Below are positions 24,303 through 33,658 of a stretch of 64,000 nt of DNA, one piece after another. Position 1 is the stretch's first letter, and every line of letters begins with the position of its first letter. The position numbers were made by a program, and so were the translations under genes. Origin of the DNA: Lachnospiraceae bacterium (GTDB lineage Bacteria > Bacillota > Clostridia > Lachnospirales > Lachnospiraceae). The notes under the pieces are model-generated. The model did no database searches and was not told where the DNA came from. It saw only the letters and a program-made list of their open reading frames with translations. The stretch covers positions 106,357 to 170,356 of the forward strand of contig CAJTEM010000006.1 in assembly GCA_910575255.1 (NCBI GenBank). The letters are read 5' to 3'.

Positions 24303-25754
24303 ATGAAGTATGCAATGGATGTAAAGGTAAATCTGAGACCGGTATTCAGTAATCTGGTACATACGGACTGGTGGGAGGGTCCCTGCCGGGTGGGCGTGGA
24401 AGAGGAGGGGACTCCGGAGTATGAGCGTCGGGTGGGAAAGGAGCAGTTTAAGATCTGGTATGAGGAACTGAAGGAGAACCTTGACCTTACCCGCTGTAAT
24501 CTGATGGAGCCGGTGTATATGGAGTTTGATGAAAGTTTTGTGATGCGGGATTCGGAGTTTGAGAAGCTGATTCCCACCAACCACGAAGTGGACCTGTATC
24601 TGATTACCTACCGCGTGCCGGGGATTGAGCGCCTGAACAAGCCGATTTCCATGATTAACCTGGGGCCGACTCCCATTGACCTGATTGGGTACTACCGGGA
24701 TCTGGGGCTGGAAGCGTACATGGCGCATGATTATGAGGAGTACAATAAGGTTCTGAAAAATATGCAGGTGCGCAAGGCGATTCAGAACACCAAGATCCTG
24801 ATTTTGTCGAATTCGGAGCAGACGCCTGCTTCTGTCAATACCAGCTGCTGCGATCTGGTGGGGCTGTTTACCCGTTATGGAATCCGCAATAACCGGATTG
24901 ACTTCCGGCAGGTGTTCCGGTACATGGATGAGATCCCGGCGGATGACAAAATTAAGGCTGAGGCAAAGGCGCTTATGGAGGGTGCCGGGAAAAACGATAT
25001 CACGGAGGAATATCTGTGCAATGACCTGAGATATTTCCATGCGGTACGTACCATGATGGAAAAGTATGACTGCAATGCTTTTACCACTCCCTGCAAGGAA
25101 CTGTGTGCCAGCCGTCTGCCGCAGAAGTATAAATTTGTTCCCTGTATGGCGCATTCCCTGAATAAGGATGACCGGATTCCGTCGGCCTGCGAAGAGGATC
25201 TGGCAGTGTGGATGGCCATGATGGTAATGATGTACCTGACACGGCAGAGTGTATTTATGGGGAATCCGGTTTTGGTGCTGGCCGGAAGCAAGACCCTGGA
25301 GCAGCTGGGTATGCCGAAGCTTTTGACTCAGCCCGGACAGACCTTTGACCATGATGTGCTGGAAATCCATCATGCGGTGCCGGCCACGAAGATGCGTGGT
25401 TTTGACCAGCCGGCCCAGAATTATGAACTGGGGCATTTTACGACTCAGGGCTGGGGCGCTCACTATCACGTCAATATGGCGGAGGAAGACGGCCAGGTGG
25501 TGACTTTCGGGCGCTTTAACCGTCAGGGAACCAAGATGATGGTGGCGGTAGGCCATACCTTGGGCTGTGAGTTCCGGCCGGTATATTGCAGTCCGGCAGT
25601 TTATTATGAGGTAGAGGGCGGAGCAAGGGAATTCCGCCAGGCTCTGGCCAACGGCGGCTACGGGCACCATCAGGCGGTGATTTATGGAAATCATGTGAAG
25701 GAGTTGCAGGAACTGGGGAAGGTCGTTGGATTTGAGGTGGAGTATTTTCACTAA
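24303..25754 (+). CDS. L-fucose isomerase-like (FucI/AraA fold) protein
   Basis: A 483-residue cytoplasmic protein that appears to belong to the fucose/arabinose isomerase superfamily. The stretch SACEEDLAV with Glu297 resembles the CESD metal-ligand motif of FucI (Glu337). Twenty-four residues later FMGNPV has Asn321 where FucI has the ligand Asp361, the same spacing. LEIHHAVPATKM and a terminal HHQAVIYGNH add histidines. The N-terminal half is poorly conserved. If real, the Asp-to-Asn change implies altered metal binding or chemistry. AAAAGGAG lies seven bases before the ATG. It ends the sulfur-linked operon; the substrate is unknown. Confidence 0.6.
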   Translation: MKYAMDVKVNLRPVFSNLVHTDWWEGPCRVGVEEEGTPEYERRVGKEQFKIWYEELKENLDLTRCNLMEPVYMEFDESFVMRDSEFEKLIPTNHEVDLYLITYRVPGIERLNKPISMINLGPTPIDLIGYYRDLGLEAYMAHDYEEYNKVLKNMQVRKAIQNTKILILSNSEQTPASVNTSCCDLVGLFTRYGIRNNRIDFRQVFRYMDEIPADDKIKAEAKALMEGAGKNDITEEYLCNDLRYFHAVRTMMEKYDCNAFTTPCKELCASRLPQKYKFVPCMAHSLNKDDRIPSACEEDLAVWMAMMVMMYLTRQSVFMGNPVLVLAGSKTLEQLGMPKLLTQPGQTFDHDVLEIHHAVPATKMRGFDQPAQNYELGHFTTQGWGAHYHVNMAEEDGQVVTFGRFNRQGTKMMVAVGHTLGCEFRPVYCSPAVYYEVEGGAREFRQALANGGYGHHQAVIYGNHVKELQELGKVVGFEVEYFH

Positions 25755-25814
25755 AGAAACGAGAAACGCTTAATTAACGGACATTGCCCGTGAAAAGCAG
25801 CTGATGTCCGGAAT

Positions 25815-25859
25815 GGCCGAGCAGACTTGCTTCGTAAGAGGAAGTCTGCCCGGCCTTTT
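25815..25859 (+). terminator. Rho-independent terminator of the SufS operon
   Basis: GGCCG-GCAGACTT / AAGTCTGC-CGGCC stem with one internal bulge and a 10-nt loop, followed by TTTT. Confidence 0.8.
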
Positions 25860-26150
25860 GAATTACTGCGAATGAACCGCATTGCCACGGTAAACGCAAG
25901 CTTTTGACTGTCGTCCTTTGGCACAGTCCTGGAAATAAGAATAGGATACTTCCCCATTTTCCCAGGGGTGTTTTTGATGCAAGGTGTACAGGGGAATCAG
26001 TTCATGGCCTTCTATCTCTCCGTTTTTCGGAGGAATAAAACTCTCATTGTTTTTCATATTTGTAATTGTCAATGATCGTAAATTCTTTTCCTGTATGTAC
26101 AGAGAGATGCTTATTCGTATGGATCTGCGGTTTCTCAGGAATTCGTCCCC
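25860..26150. other. Stretch without a supported gene
   Basis: A minus-strand reading frame of about 65 codons (26057 to 25863) is open but has no ribosome site and no recognised similarity. It may be the remnant of a gene downstream of the lipoprotein. Nothing else is visible. Confidence 0.3.
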
Positions 26151-26711
26151 TTATCTGATAACCAGTTCCCAATCGGTTCCGTCATCAATACTGATGCTGC
26201 TTACGGTCTCGGAATCGTCGTCAAACTGAAACGTGTACTCGAATTTACCGTCTTCAAAGTTCAGATAAGTTTCGTGATCTAAGGTCATCTTTGCCCCGCT
26301 CATAGCTTCCTTAATCTGGTCTCTCGTATATCCGTTATAATTCACGCCATTGACCAGGATCTCTCCGGTATCATAGTCCGGATCCCGATAATCAATCACG
26401 ACCCGAAATACCTCGCCCTCTTCGAAATCCACTTTTTTTGAACTCCGGTTGGCAGCATACATGGTTCCGTAAGTCATATCATCCTTCATGGCATAGAAAT
26501 TCTCCCATGAACTGCTGTCAATCTGGGCTTTTCCGCTGTAAGAATGCTGATCGGTAAAGCCTGATGCTGTAATGTCTGCTATCCGGGTTTTTCCCAATTC
26601 CAGTTCACAGGTTTTGTCATAAGTCAGAACAACCTTTTTCCCGCCGGAACAACCGGTAAAAAGAATTCCTGTCAGTAAGAATCCCAAACATAATTTTGAT
26701 CTGAAACGCAA
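26151..26711 (-). CDS. Hypothetical lipoprotein
   Basis: A 186-residue protein with a lipoprotein signal peptide and lipobox LFTGCSGG (Cys at about 21). The rest is beta-rich and charged, with two tandem-looking halves and aromatic positions typical of small surface lipoproteins. No enzyme motif is visible and no family is recognised. It is apparently alone, with no close neighbour on the same strand. A TTCTTCCTCCTG segment just upstream on the plus strand reads as AGGAGGAAGAA before its ATG. Confidence 0.75.
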   Translation of the reverse strand: MRFRSKLCLGFLLTGILFTGCSGGKKVVLTYDKTCELELGKTRIADITASGFTDQHSYSGKAQIDSSSWENFYAMKDDMTYGTMYAANRSSKKVDFEEGEVFRVVIDYRDPDYDTGEILVNGVNYNGYTRDQIKEAMSGAKMTLDHETYLNFEDGKFEYTFQFDDDSETVSSISIDDGTDWELVIR

Positions 26712-26990
26712 TTTCTTCTTCCTCCTGTTTTTCTCTTGTTTTATGGTCAGAGTATTTTTGGTAACTTACGAGCTTCCGTCCTCATTATAGCAATCTTTTT
26801 CTGACGAGTAAAGTCTTTATTCTTTCTCTGTGTGCTGAGGCAAAGGCAGGTTACTTTTCATGGGGATGTTCAGCCCTGCTTCAAGGCGTACTTTCTGGAA
26901 TCTCACCCCATCCCGTGAACGGTAAGGAACTTATTTTACGACAGTTCCTAAGCAACAGGATGAGAAATTCAGAAAAAACCGATTAACGGC

Positions 26991-27019
26991 TGTCAATCAG
27001 TTATTGTTTATGGTATACT
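26991..27019 (+). promoter_or_regulatory. Putative promoter of the Wzt-type ATPase gene
   Basis: TGTCAA (26991-26996), a 17-bp spacer and TATACT (27014-27019); an alternative -10, TATAAT, lies at 27022-27027. The 397-bp gap 26712-27108 shows nothing else except an imperfect inverted repeat around AAGGAACT/AGTTCCTA (about 26927-26950). Confidence 0.45.
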
Positions 27020-27108
27020 GGTATAATCTGCGGGAAATTCTTTATAAATTTGCAGAAGCTGATTTTGGCAGGGCGCAGGGGAAAATGAAAAATGACGAGA
27101 GGAAAACC

Positions 27109-28581
27109 ATGCCGTTAGAGGAGAATGCGAAATATGCCATCCAGGTACAGGATGTAAGCAAGGTGTACCGATTGTATGACAAGCCCATTGACCGGCTCAA
27201 GGAGTCACTGAGCCTGTCCCATAAGAATTACCACAAGGATTTTTTTGCGCTGAACGGGATTTCTTTTCAGGTGGAAAAGGGAGAGACTGTGGGGATTATC
27301 GGGACCAACGGTTCCGGGAAATCGACGATTTTAAAGATCATTACCGGTGTGCTGACTCCTACCGCCGGAGAGGTGAAGGTGGAGGGCGTGATTTCGGCCC
27401 TGCTGGAGCTGGGCGCGGGTTTTAATATGGATTATACCGGGATCGAGAATATTTATATGAACGGGACCATGATGGGCTTTTCCCGGAAGGAGATGGAAGC
27501 GAAGCTTCAGGATATCCTGGATTTTGCGGATATCGGGGATTTTGTGTATCAGCCGGTCAAGACTTATTCCAGCGGCATGTTTGTGCGGCTGGCGTTTGCG
27601 CTGGCCATCAATGTGGAGCCGGAGATTCTGATTGTGGATGAGGCGCTCTCGGTGGGAGATGTGTTTTTCCAGTCCAAGTGCTATCGGAGGATGGAGGAAA
27701 TCCGGCAGAACGGCACCACGATTCTCATGGTGACCCATGATATGGGCAGTGTGATCAAATATTGCGACCGGGTGGTGCTTTTAAATAAGGGCAGCTTTAT
27801 TGCCGAAGGCGCTCCGGGGAAAATGGTGGATCTGTATAAGAAGATTCTGGCCAATCAGATGGAGGATCTGGAAGAGGAATTGCAGGAGATGAACGATTTT
27901 TCTGGCGGAATCGGGGATTCGGCCGGGGCTTTGGGCAGGAACGGTAAGAATCGGACGTCTGGACAGGCGGCTTTTGGGGCTGCGGATAATAATGAGGAGC
28001 AGGCTTCAGAGGCTGGATATGGCAATAAAAGGCGGGCGGACAGGCGGCACAAAGGTCTGATGAAAGAGCACATCACCATCAATCCCAACCGTACGGAATA
28101 TGGAGACGGAAGGGCGGAGATTTATGATCTGGGAATGTTTGACGAGCGGGGGAATCTGACGAATCTGCTGCTGAAGGGCGAGTACTTTACGATTCGGGAA
28201 AAGATCTGTTTCCGGGCGGATATCCAGGCGCCGATTTTTACTTATACGATTAAGGACAAGAAGGGCGCGGAGCTGTCGGGCACGAATACGATGTTTGAGG
28301 GAGCGGATATCCGTCCCGTGAAGGCGGGGGATGAATATGAGGTGAATTTCCGGCAGAAAATGACCTTACAGGGAGGAGAGTATCTCCTTTCCATGAGCTG
28401 CACCGGGTTCGAGCAGGGGGAGCACACGGTCTATCACCGGCTTTATGATGTGGCGAATATTACTGTGATCTCCAATAAGAATACGGTGGGAGTCTATGAT
28501 ATGGAGTCTGAGGTGGAGACAACCTATCGCCCATTGGGAGACGGGGGAGCGGACACCTCGCAGCAGGGAGGCGGGAGATAG
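27109..28581 (+). CDS. wzt: Wzt/TagH-type polysaccharide ABC exporter ATPase with carbohydrate-binding tail
   Basis: A 490-residue ATPase. The nucleotide-binding domain (about 1-250) has Walker A GTNGSGKS (from residue 65), signature SSGMFVRLAFALA and Walker B ILIVDEALSVGD (about 173-184). A low-complexity linker (about 265-320) precedes a C-terminal beta domain (about 330-470) of the Wzt type, which in Gram-negative O-antigen exporters recognises the finished glycan end. The partner permease (Wzm/TagG) is not next to it or anywhere in the window. The start at 27109 follows GAGAGGAAAACC; ATG 27085 is possible. The promoter lies about 90 bp upstream. Confidence 0.88.
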   Translation: MPLEENAKYAIQVQDVSKVYRLYDKPIDRLKESLSLSHKNYHKDFFALNGISFQVEKGETVGIIGTNGSGKSTILKIITGVLTPTAGEVKVEGVISALLELGAGFNMDYTGIENIYMNGTMMGFSRKEMEAKLQDILDFADIGDFVYQPVKTYSSGMFVRLAFALAINVEPEILIVDEALSVGDVFFQSKCYRRMEEIRQNGTTILMVTHDMGSVIKYCDRVVLLNKGSFIAEGAPGKMVDLYKKILANQMEDLEEELQEMNDFSGGIGDSAGALGRNGKNRTSGQAAFGAADNNEEQASEAGYGNKRRADRRHKGLMKEHITINPNRTEYGDGRAEIYDLGMFDERGNLTNLLLKGEYFTIREKICFRADIQAPIFTYTIKDKKGAELSGTNTMFEGADIRPVKAGDEYEVNFRQKMTLQGGEYLLSMSCTGFEQGEHTVYHRLYDVANITVISNKNTVGVYDMESEVETTYRPLGDGGADTSQQGGGR

Positions 28582-28798
28582 GGAAGTGCTGACTAAAGCG
28601 TTTTCCGCGCCGGATTTGTGCCGCGAATCGGCAAATTTCTTTGCAAATCCGTGTGCATCTGCCAGAGGTGCATGCCCCAAAAGGACTGGCCTCGTACGGC
28701 AAGCCTGCCTGTCTTGCAGCTTGTGGAAATAAAAGGTAACAGCTCAAACGGTTACAATAAGAGACTCTTGAAAACAGCCTGTGAGATGAGGAACCAAT

Positions 28799-31700
28799 AT
28801 GACAAGAATAGATAATGAAATTCAGATGGCGCTGAAAGCATACGGCGGGGATATCCAAAAGGCACTAAAGGATAACCACCGGCTGGATTATTTTTATGCT
28901 CTTTCCGATCAGAGAGAGCTTTTGCTGGAATGGTATGATTTTGAGCCGGAGGCCAGGCTTTTGCAGGTAGGGGCGGATTATGGGGCCATGACCGGGCTGT
29001 ACCGGTCAGAGGCGGGGCAGGTGACGGTGCTGGATGGCCGGCAGGAAGCTTTGGAGACCGTGCGTCTGCGTTATCCGTCAGCGGAAAATATCCATTATGT
29101 GCAGAAGAGCCTGGAAGAATATGCCGCAGAGGCGGCGGCCATGTATGATTATGTGGTGATGATTGGCATGGAGAATGCGCCGTGTCAGGAGGAGATCGAC
29201 GCGGCGGAAAGGCTTTTAAAACCGGATGGAGTGCTGATCCTGGCAGCGTCTAATGCCCTGGGAATGAAATACCACGCGGGGACGGCCCGGGAAGAGAATG
29301 CGCTGACCAAGAGACAGATTCAGAGGATGCTGCAGGGAAAGGGACGGGAAGGGGCAGGGCAGGAGTGTGATGGAAACCGGCAGGAGTGTGGTGAGAGCCG
29401 GCAGGAGGCATTGGAACAGACAGAGAGAGCAGAATCAGGCTTTGTCCGGTTTTATTATCCCATGCCGGACTACCGGACGCCTGTCAGCATTTATTCGGAT
29501 GAGTACCTGCCCAAGAAGGGAGACCTGACCCGGGTGATTCCGGCCTATGATTATCCGCGCTATCATGTGACAGACATGGGGGAAGGTTTTGATGTGGCCT
29601 GTGAGGACGGGCTGTTTGATTTGTATGCCAATTCTTATCTGGTACTTTGGAGCAGGGATGAGGGGCGTCTGAAGCAGAAAAGCGAACGAATTTTTATCAA
29701 ATATAATAAGACACGCAAGGACGAGTTCCAGATTAAGACCTGTATCTGCCGGAGAGATGGGGCTGAGGCAGCAGAGAAGAAAGTCTGGTATGTGGAAAAG
29801 GCAGCGCTCAGCCTGGAGGGTATGGGACATATCTGGTCCTTTGAGGAGAAATACCGCAGGCTTTCGAAGCAGCATCGCTCGCTCAAAATGGCGGAGCCGA
29901 CATATTGTAAGGAAAAAAATGCGGTATATTTTCCTTATCTTACAGGGAGAACCTGGGCAGAGCGGCTGGGGGAGGATTTGTCTGGAGGAAAGCTTCTTTT
30001 TGAGACCCTTCACGGCGCCATGGAGCAGATTTATGATATCACGCCGGAGAGCAGGAAGAAATTCCTGCAGACTGAGGAATTCCTAGAGGTGTTCGGGGAG
30101 AATCTGACAGCAGAGGAGTTGGCTCTTCTTGCCGGGGATACGGCCTGTGAGGTGTCGAATATTGACGCGCTTTTTGAGAATATCCTGCTCACGGAGGAGG
30201 GGAATTACTGCCTGGATTATGAGTGGGTATTCACTTTCCCGGTGCCGGAGCATTTTGTGAAATACCGGATTCTCTATTACTTCTGTGAGCAGTATAAGAG
30301 CCTGATGGGCAGGGTGAGCCGTGAAGAATTGCTGGCGGGTTTTTCCGTTACCCCGGAACTGGCTCAGGTGTATGAGAAGATGGAGGTAAGTTTCCAGAAT
30401 TATGTCCATGGAGAGAACCAGAAGCAGTATCTGGGCAACTATATGGTCAGCTCTCTGGGGATTGAGGAGATCCGCCGGGCGGAGAGTGACCTGGCCCGCG
30501 CCAGAGAGCGGATTGAGCAGATGAAAATCCATGCCAGGGAAAAAGATGTGACCATCCGTAAGATGACAGAGGTGCAGCGTCTGACCAACAATCATGTAAC
30601 GAATCTGGAGATCATCATCAAGGATCTGCGTCATGAGATCGGGGAGATGGGGAAGACCCTTTCTTATCTGAATCGTCATGAGGCGCTGATTTTTAAGGCG
30701 AAGAGGAAGTTGGGGGAGCAGGTGAACCGGAAGTATCCGCCTGGATCCTTAGAAAGAAAACGTCTGAAATACAAAAAGGAATATCTGATGCACCCGGTTC
30801 GCTCTGCGAAGTTGTATTCGACAGAGAAGGGCAGGAACCTGCGGGACGGGGATTTTGCGATCGGGGACATTTACCGGCAGCATGGGAAGCTTCGGTTTGA
30901 AAAGCAGGAACATCCCAAAGTATCCATTGTCATTCCGGTGTATAACCAGATTCACTATACCTATGCCTGCCTGCTGTCCATCTTAGAACATACCAGAGAT
31001 GTGTCTTATGAGATACTGATTGCGGACGATGTGTCCACGGACGCTACGGCGCGTCTGGGGGATTTCGCGGAGGGGCTGGCGATCTGCCGCAACAGGGAGA
31101 ACCAGGGCTTTCTGCGCAACTGCAATCAGGCGGCCGAAAAGGCGCGGGGGGAATATGTCATGTTCCTCAACAATGACACTCAGGTGACGGACGGGTGGCT
31201 CAGCTCCCTGGTTGGCCTGATAGAATCGGATGATTCGATCGGTATGGTGGGTTCCAAGCTGGTATATCCGGACGGGCGGCTGCAGGAGGCCGGAGGCATT
31301 ATCTGGAGCGACGGGTCCGGCTGGAACTACGGGCGGCTGGACGATCCGGACAAGCCGGAATATAACTATGTCAAGGATGTGGATTATATCTCCGGGGCAG
31401 CGATTCTTCTGCCTGTCTGGCTGTGGAAGCAGATCGGCGGCTTTGACACCCGTTTTGCCCCGGCCTACTGTGAGGATTCGGATCTGGCCTTTGAGGTGAG
31501 AAGGGCAGGCTACCGGGTGGTGTACCAGCCCCTTTCGAAGGTGATTCATTTTGAGGGCATTTCCAACGGGACGGATGTGCAGGGAACCGGACTCAAACGC
31601 TATCAGGTGGAGAACAGCAAAAAGCTTAAAGAAAAATGGGCGGCAGAGTTTGCGCTGCAGTGTGAAAATGACGGGAATCCGGATCCGTTCCGTGCCAGAG

Positions 31701-32839
31701 AGCGGAGCATGGGCAAAAAGATCATCCTGGTGGTGGATCATTATGTGCCCACCTATGACCGGGACGCGGGTTCCAAGACCACCTTCCAATATCTGAAAAT
31801 GTTTTTGAAGAAGGGTTATGTGGTAAAGTTTCTGGGGGATAATTTCCTTCATGAGGAGCCTTATTCCACGGTTTTGCAGCAGATGGGAATTGAGATTCTG
31901 TACGGCGCGGAGTATCAGGTGAAGATCTGGGACTGGCTGCGGGACCATGGAGATGACATCGCGGTGGCGTATCTGAACCGGCCTCATATCGCTTCCAAAT
32001 ATATTGATTATATTCTGGACAACACGGATATGAAGGTCATCTACTATGGGCATGACCTGCATTTTTTGCGGGAGGGCAGAGAGTATGAGCTGACCGGGGA
32101 TCTGAAGAAACGGGAGGAAGCTGAGTACTGGAAGTCCATTGAGCTTTCGCTGATGAGCAAGGCGGCGATATCGTACTATCCGTCCTATGTGGAGCGGGAT
32201 GCGATCCGGGCTATGGACCCGACCATTGCGGTAAAGGATATTACCGCGTATGTGTTTGAGGAGTTCAGGGAAGGGCTGCAGGAGGATTTTGCACAAAGGG
32301 AAGGACTTCTCTTTGTGGGGGGCTTTGCCCATCCGCCGAATGCCGACGCGGTGCTGTGGTTTGCCCGGGAGATCTATCCGCGGATTCGGGAGAAGACAGA
32401 AGCGGCAGGACAAAGAGCGCCGGAATTTATCGTGGTGGGTTCCAAGGTGACAGAGGAGATCCAGGCTTTGGAGCAGCCGGGAAATGGAATCATTATCCGG
32501 GGTTTTGTGTCAGAGGAGGAGCTGAGCCGTCTGTATGGGGAATGCCGGATCGTGGTGGTGCCCCTTCGCTATGGGGCCGGCGTAAAGGGAAAGGTGGTGG
32601 AAGCCATCTATAACGGGGCGCCGATTGTGACCACTGCCATCGGGGCAGAAGGGATTCCTCAGGTAGAAGATGTTCTGCTGGTGGAGGATGAACCGGAGCG
32701 CTTCGCAGATGCCGTGGCAGAGCTTTATCAGGACCCGGAGGCCTGCCGGAGTCTGTGCCGGAAGACTCAGGAGTATATCCGGAAGTATTTCAGTGTGGAT
32801 GCAGCCTGGGCGGGGATTGAGGCAGATTTTGAAAGATAG
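28799..32839 (+). CDS. 1346-residue fusion: methyltransferase, coiled coil, GT2 and GT4 glycosyltransferases
   Basis: Domains in order: a SAM methyltransferase-like domain (about 40-180, LLQVGADYGAMTGLY then YDYVVMIGMENAP); a middle domain (about 200-540) with LDYEWVF resembling kinase-like domains found in surface-glycan fusion proteins; a coiled coil (about 560-640); a GT2 A-fold transferase (about 705-945: VSIVIPVYNQ, NNDTQVTDGW, CEDSDLAFEVRRAGY); and a GT4 B-fold transferase (about 970-1346: VPTYDRDAGSKTTFQYL, GGFAHPPNADAV, VPLRYGAGVKGKVVEA). It probably extends and caps a surface polysaccharide at the inner membrane face, and the ABC ATPase upstream would export it. It is soluble by sequence. 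The methyltransferase could be the chain terminator read by the Wzt-like tail. Confidence 0.85.
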   Translation: MTRIDNEIQMALKAYGGDIQKALKDNHRLDYFYALSDQRELLLEWYDFEPEARLLQVGADYGAMTGLYRSEAGQVTVLDGRQEALETVRLRYPSAENIHYVQKSLEEYAAEAAAMYDYVVMIGMENAPCQEEIDAAERLLKPDGVLILAASNALGMKYHAGTAREENALTKRQIQRMLQGKGREGAGQECDGNRQECGESRQEALEQTERAESGFVRFYYPMPDYRTPVSIYSDEYLPKKGDLTRVIPAYDYPRYHVTDMGEGFDVACEDGLFDLYANSYLVLWSRDEGRLKQKSERIFIKYNKTRKDEFQIKTCICRRDGAEAAEKKVWYVEKAALSLEGMGHIWSFEEKYRRLSKQHRSLKMAEPTYCKEKNAVYFPYLTGRTWAERLGEDLSGGKLLFETLHGAMEQIYDITPESRKKFLQTEEFLEVFGENLTAEELALLAGDTACEVSNIDALFENILLTEEGNYCLDYEWVFTFPVPEHFVKYRILYYFCEQYKSLMGRVSREELLAGFSVTPELAQVYEKMEVSFQNYVHGENQKQYLGNYMVSSLGIEEIRRAESDLARARERIEQMKIHAREKDVTIRKMTEVQRLTNNHVTNLEIIIKDLRHEIGEMGKTLSYLNRHEALIFKAKRKLGEQVNRKYPPGSLERKRLKYKKEYLMHPVRSAKLYSTEKGRNLRDGDFAIGDIYRQHGKLRFEKQEHPKVSIVIPVYNQIHYTYACLLSILEHTRDVSYEILIADDVSTDATARLGDFAEGLAICRNRENQGFLRNCNQAAEKARGEYVMFLNNDTQVTDGWLSSLVGLIESDDSIGMVGSKLVYPDGRLQEAGGIIWSDGSGWNYGRLDDPDKPEYNYVKDVDYISGAAILLPVWLWKQIGGFDTRFAPAYCEDSDLAFEVRRAGYRVVYQPLSKVIHFEGISNGTDVQGTGLKRYQVENSKKLKEKWAAEFALQCENDGNPDPFRARERSMGKKIILVVDHYVPTYDRDAGSKTTFQYLKMFLKKGYVVKFLGDNFLHEEPYSTVLQQMGIEILYGAEYQVKIWDWLRDHGDDIAVAYLNRPHIASKYIDYILDNTDMKVIYYGHDLHFLREGREYELTGDLKKREEAEYWKSIELSLMSKAAISYYPSYVERDAIRAMDPTIAVKDITAYVFEEFREGLQEDFAQREGLLFVGGFAHPPNADAVLWFAREIYPRIREKTEAAGQRAPEFIVVGSKVTEEIQALEQPGNGIIIRGFVSEEELSRLYGECRIVVVPLRYGAGVKGKVVEAIYNGAPIVTTAIGAEGIPQVEDVLLVEDEPERFADAVAELYQDPEACRSLCRKTQEYIRKYFSVDAAWAGIEADFER

Positions 32840-32920
32840 GCAGGAGGAAAAAGAAGGAAAAGAAGAATCTGGCAGGTATGAGAAAAGGTCTGTCCCAACA
32901 ACAAACAAAAAGACAGGGGG

Positions 32921-33178
32921 GTGTCCTATTCTACGGATATTCCGCATTACAATGATCCGTATGGTTACTTTGTGCTGGGAGTGGCATCCTGTGCCGGATA
33001 TACCCGGGCAACCGGTCTGTGCCTGAACATTCTCGGGATTCCCTATGAGCATGTCAATGAAAACCAGTGGGGACATCAATGGTGCCGGGTCAATATTAAC
33101 GGAACCTATTGGATCTGCGATGCCTTTGGGCTGTATTGTGGCCCGGAGCCGGCGCCTTATCAGCATCCCTATCTGCAA
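32921..33178 (+). pseudogene. Remnant of a transglutaminase-like protein
   Basis: About 85 codons preserve a transglutaminase core: the Cys in GVASCAGYTRATGL, the His in WGHQWCRV and the Asp in YWICDAFGL. The usual N-terminal signal peptide and about 150 leading residues are missing, and similarity stops at about 33178, where repeat-like non-coding DNA begins. There is no ribosome site. It is best read as a decayed gene fragment. Confidence 0.65.
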
Positions 33179-33658
33179 GTCGGGAGGTTGAGCGATTCCT
33201 TGGCAGCGTTTTTCGTTTTCTTATCTTACCGACACTGTTTTACGGGGGATGGATTACGAGGAAGACGCTCCGGAAAAGAGATTCTCCAAATTGCGGATTT
33301 TCGATATGCCGGGCAAGAACTCACTACGCTCAGATAGCTATATTTTTGCTCCTAGTACAACGAATATTAAGTAATTGGCAGTTTGACTTGTTTATTTCCC
33401 TGATAGCACTACTCCCCAAGCCTCGACGTAGCCACCGCTACGCCTGCGTTTGTGAAGCAGCACTCTCAGGAAAATATTCTGCGTCAAACTATCCAAAACT
33501 TAATTTTCGTTGTACTAGCGCAGACTCCTGCGGGTTACAAGTTTCTTATGCATTCTGCAAACAAAATCAGGAAAACTTTTTTTCTAAGCCAGTATCTGTC
33601 TGTCTCGGAGTCTTCTGCAAAACAAAGCCAGCTAAATTTAGAAAAAGGGAATATCCAG
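33179..33658. other. Non-coding, repeat-like stretch
   Basis: No credible gene is seen on either strand. A small hairpin CGTAGC-CACC-GCTACG lies near 33427-33442. The text looks like decayed intergenic or mobile-element sequence between the transglutaminase remnant and the giant palindrome. Confidence 0.4.

Noticed and set aside
25863-26072. Minus-strand reading frame of about 65-69 codons after the lipoprotein gene
   Set aside because: There is no ribosome site, no recognisable domain and no good start codon; kept only as a note on the gap.
26927-26953. GTTCCTAAGC string resembling the start of the 29-nt hairpin element
   Set aside because: Only the first ten bases match; the inner stem and the closing arm are absent.
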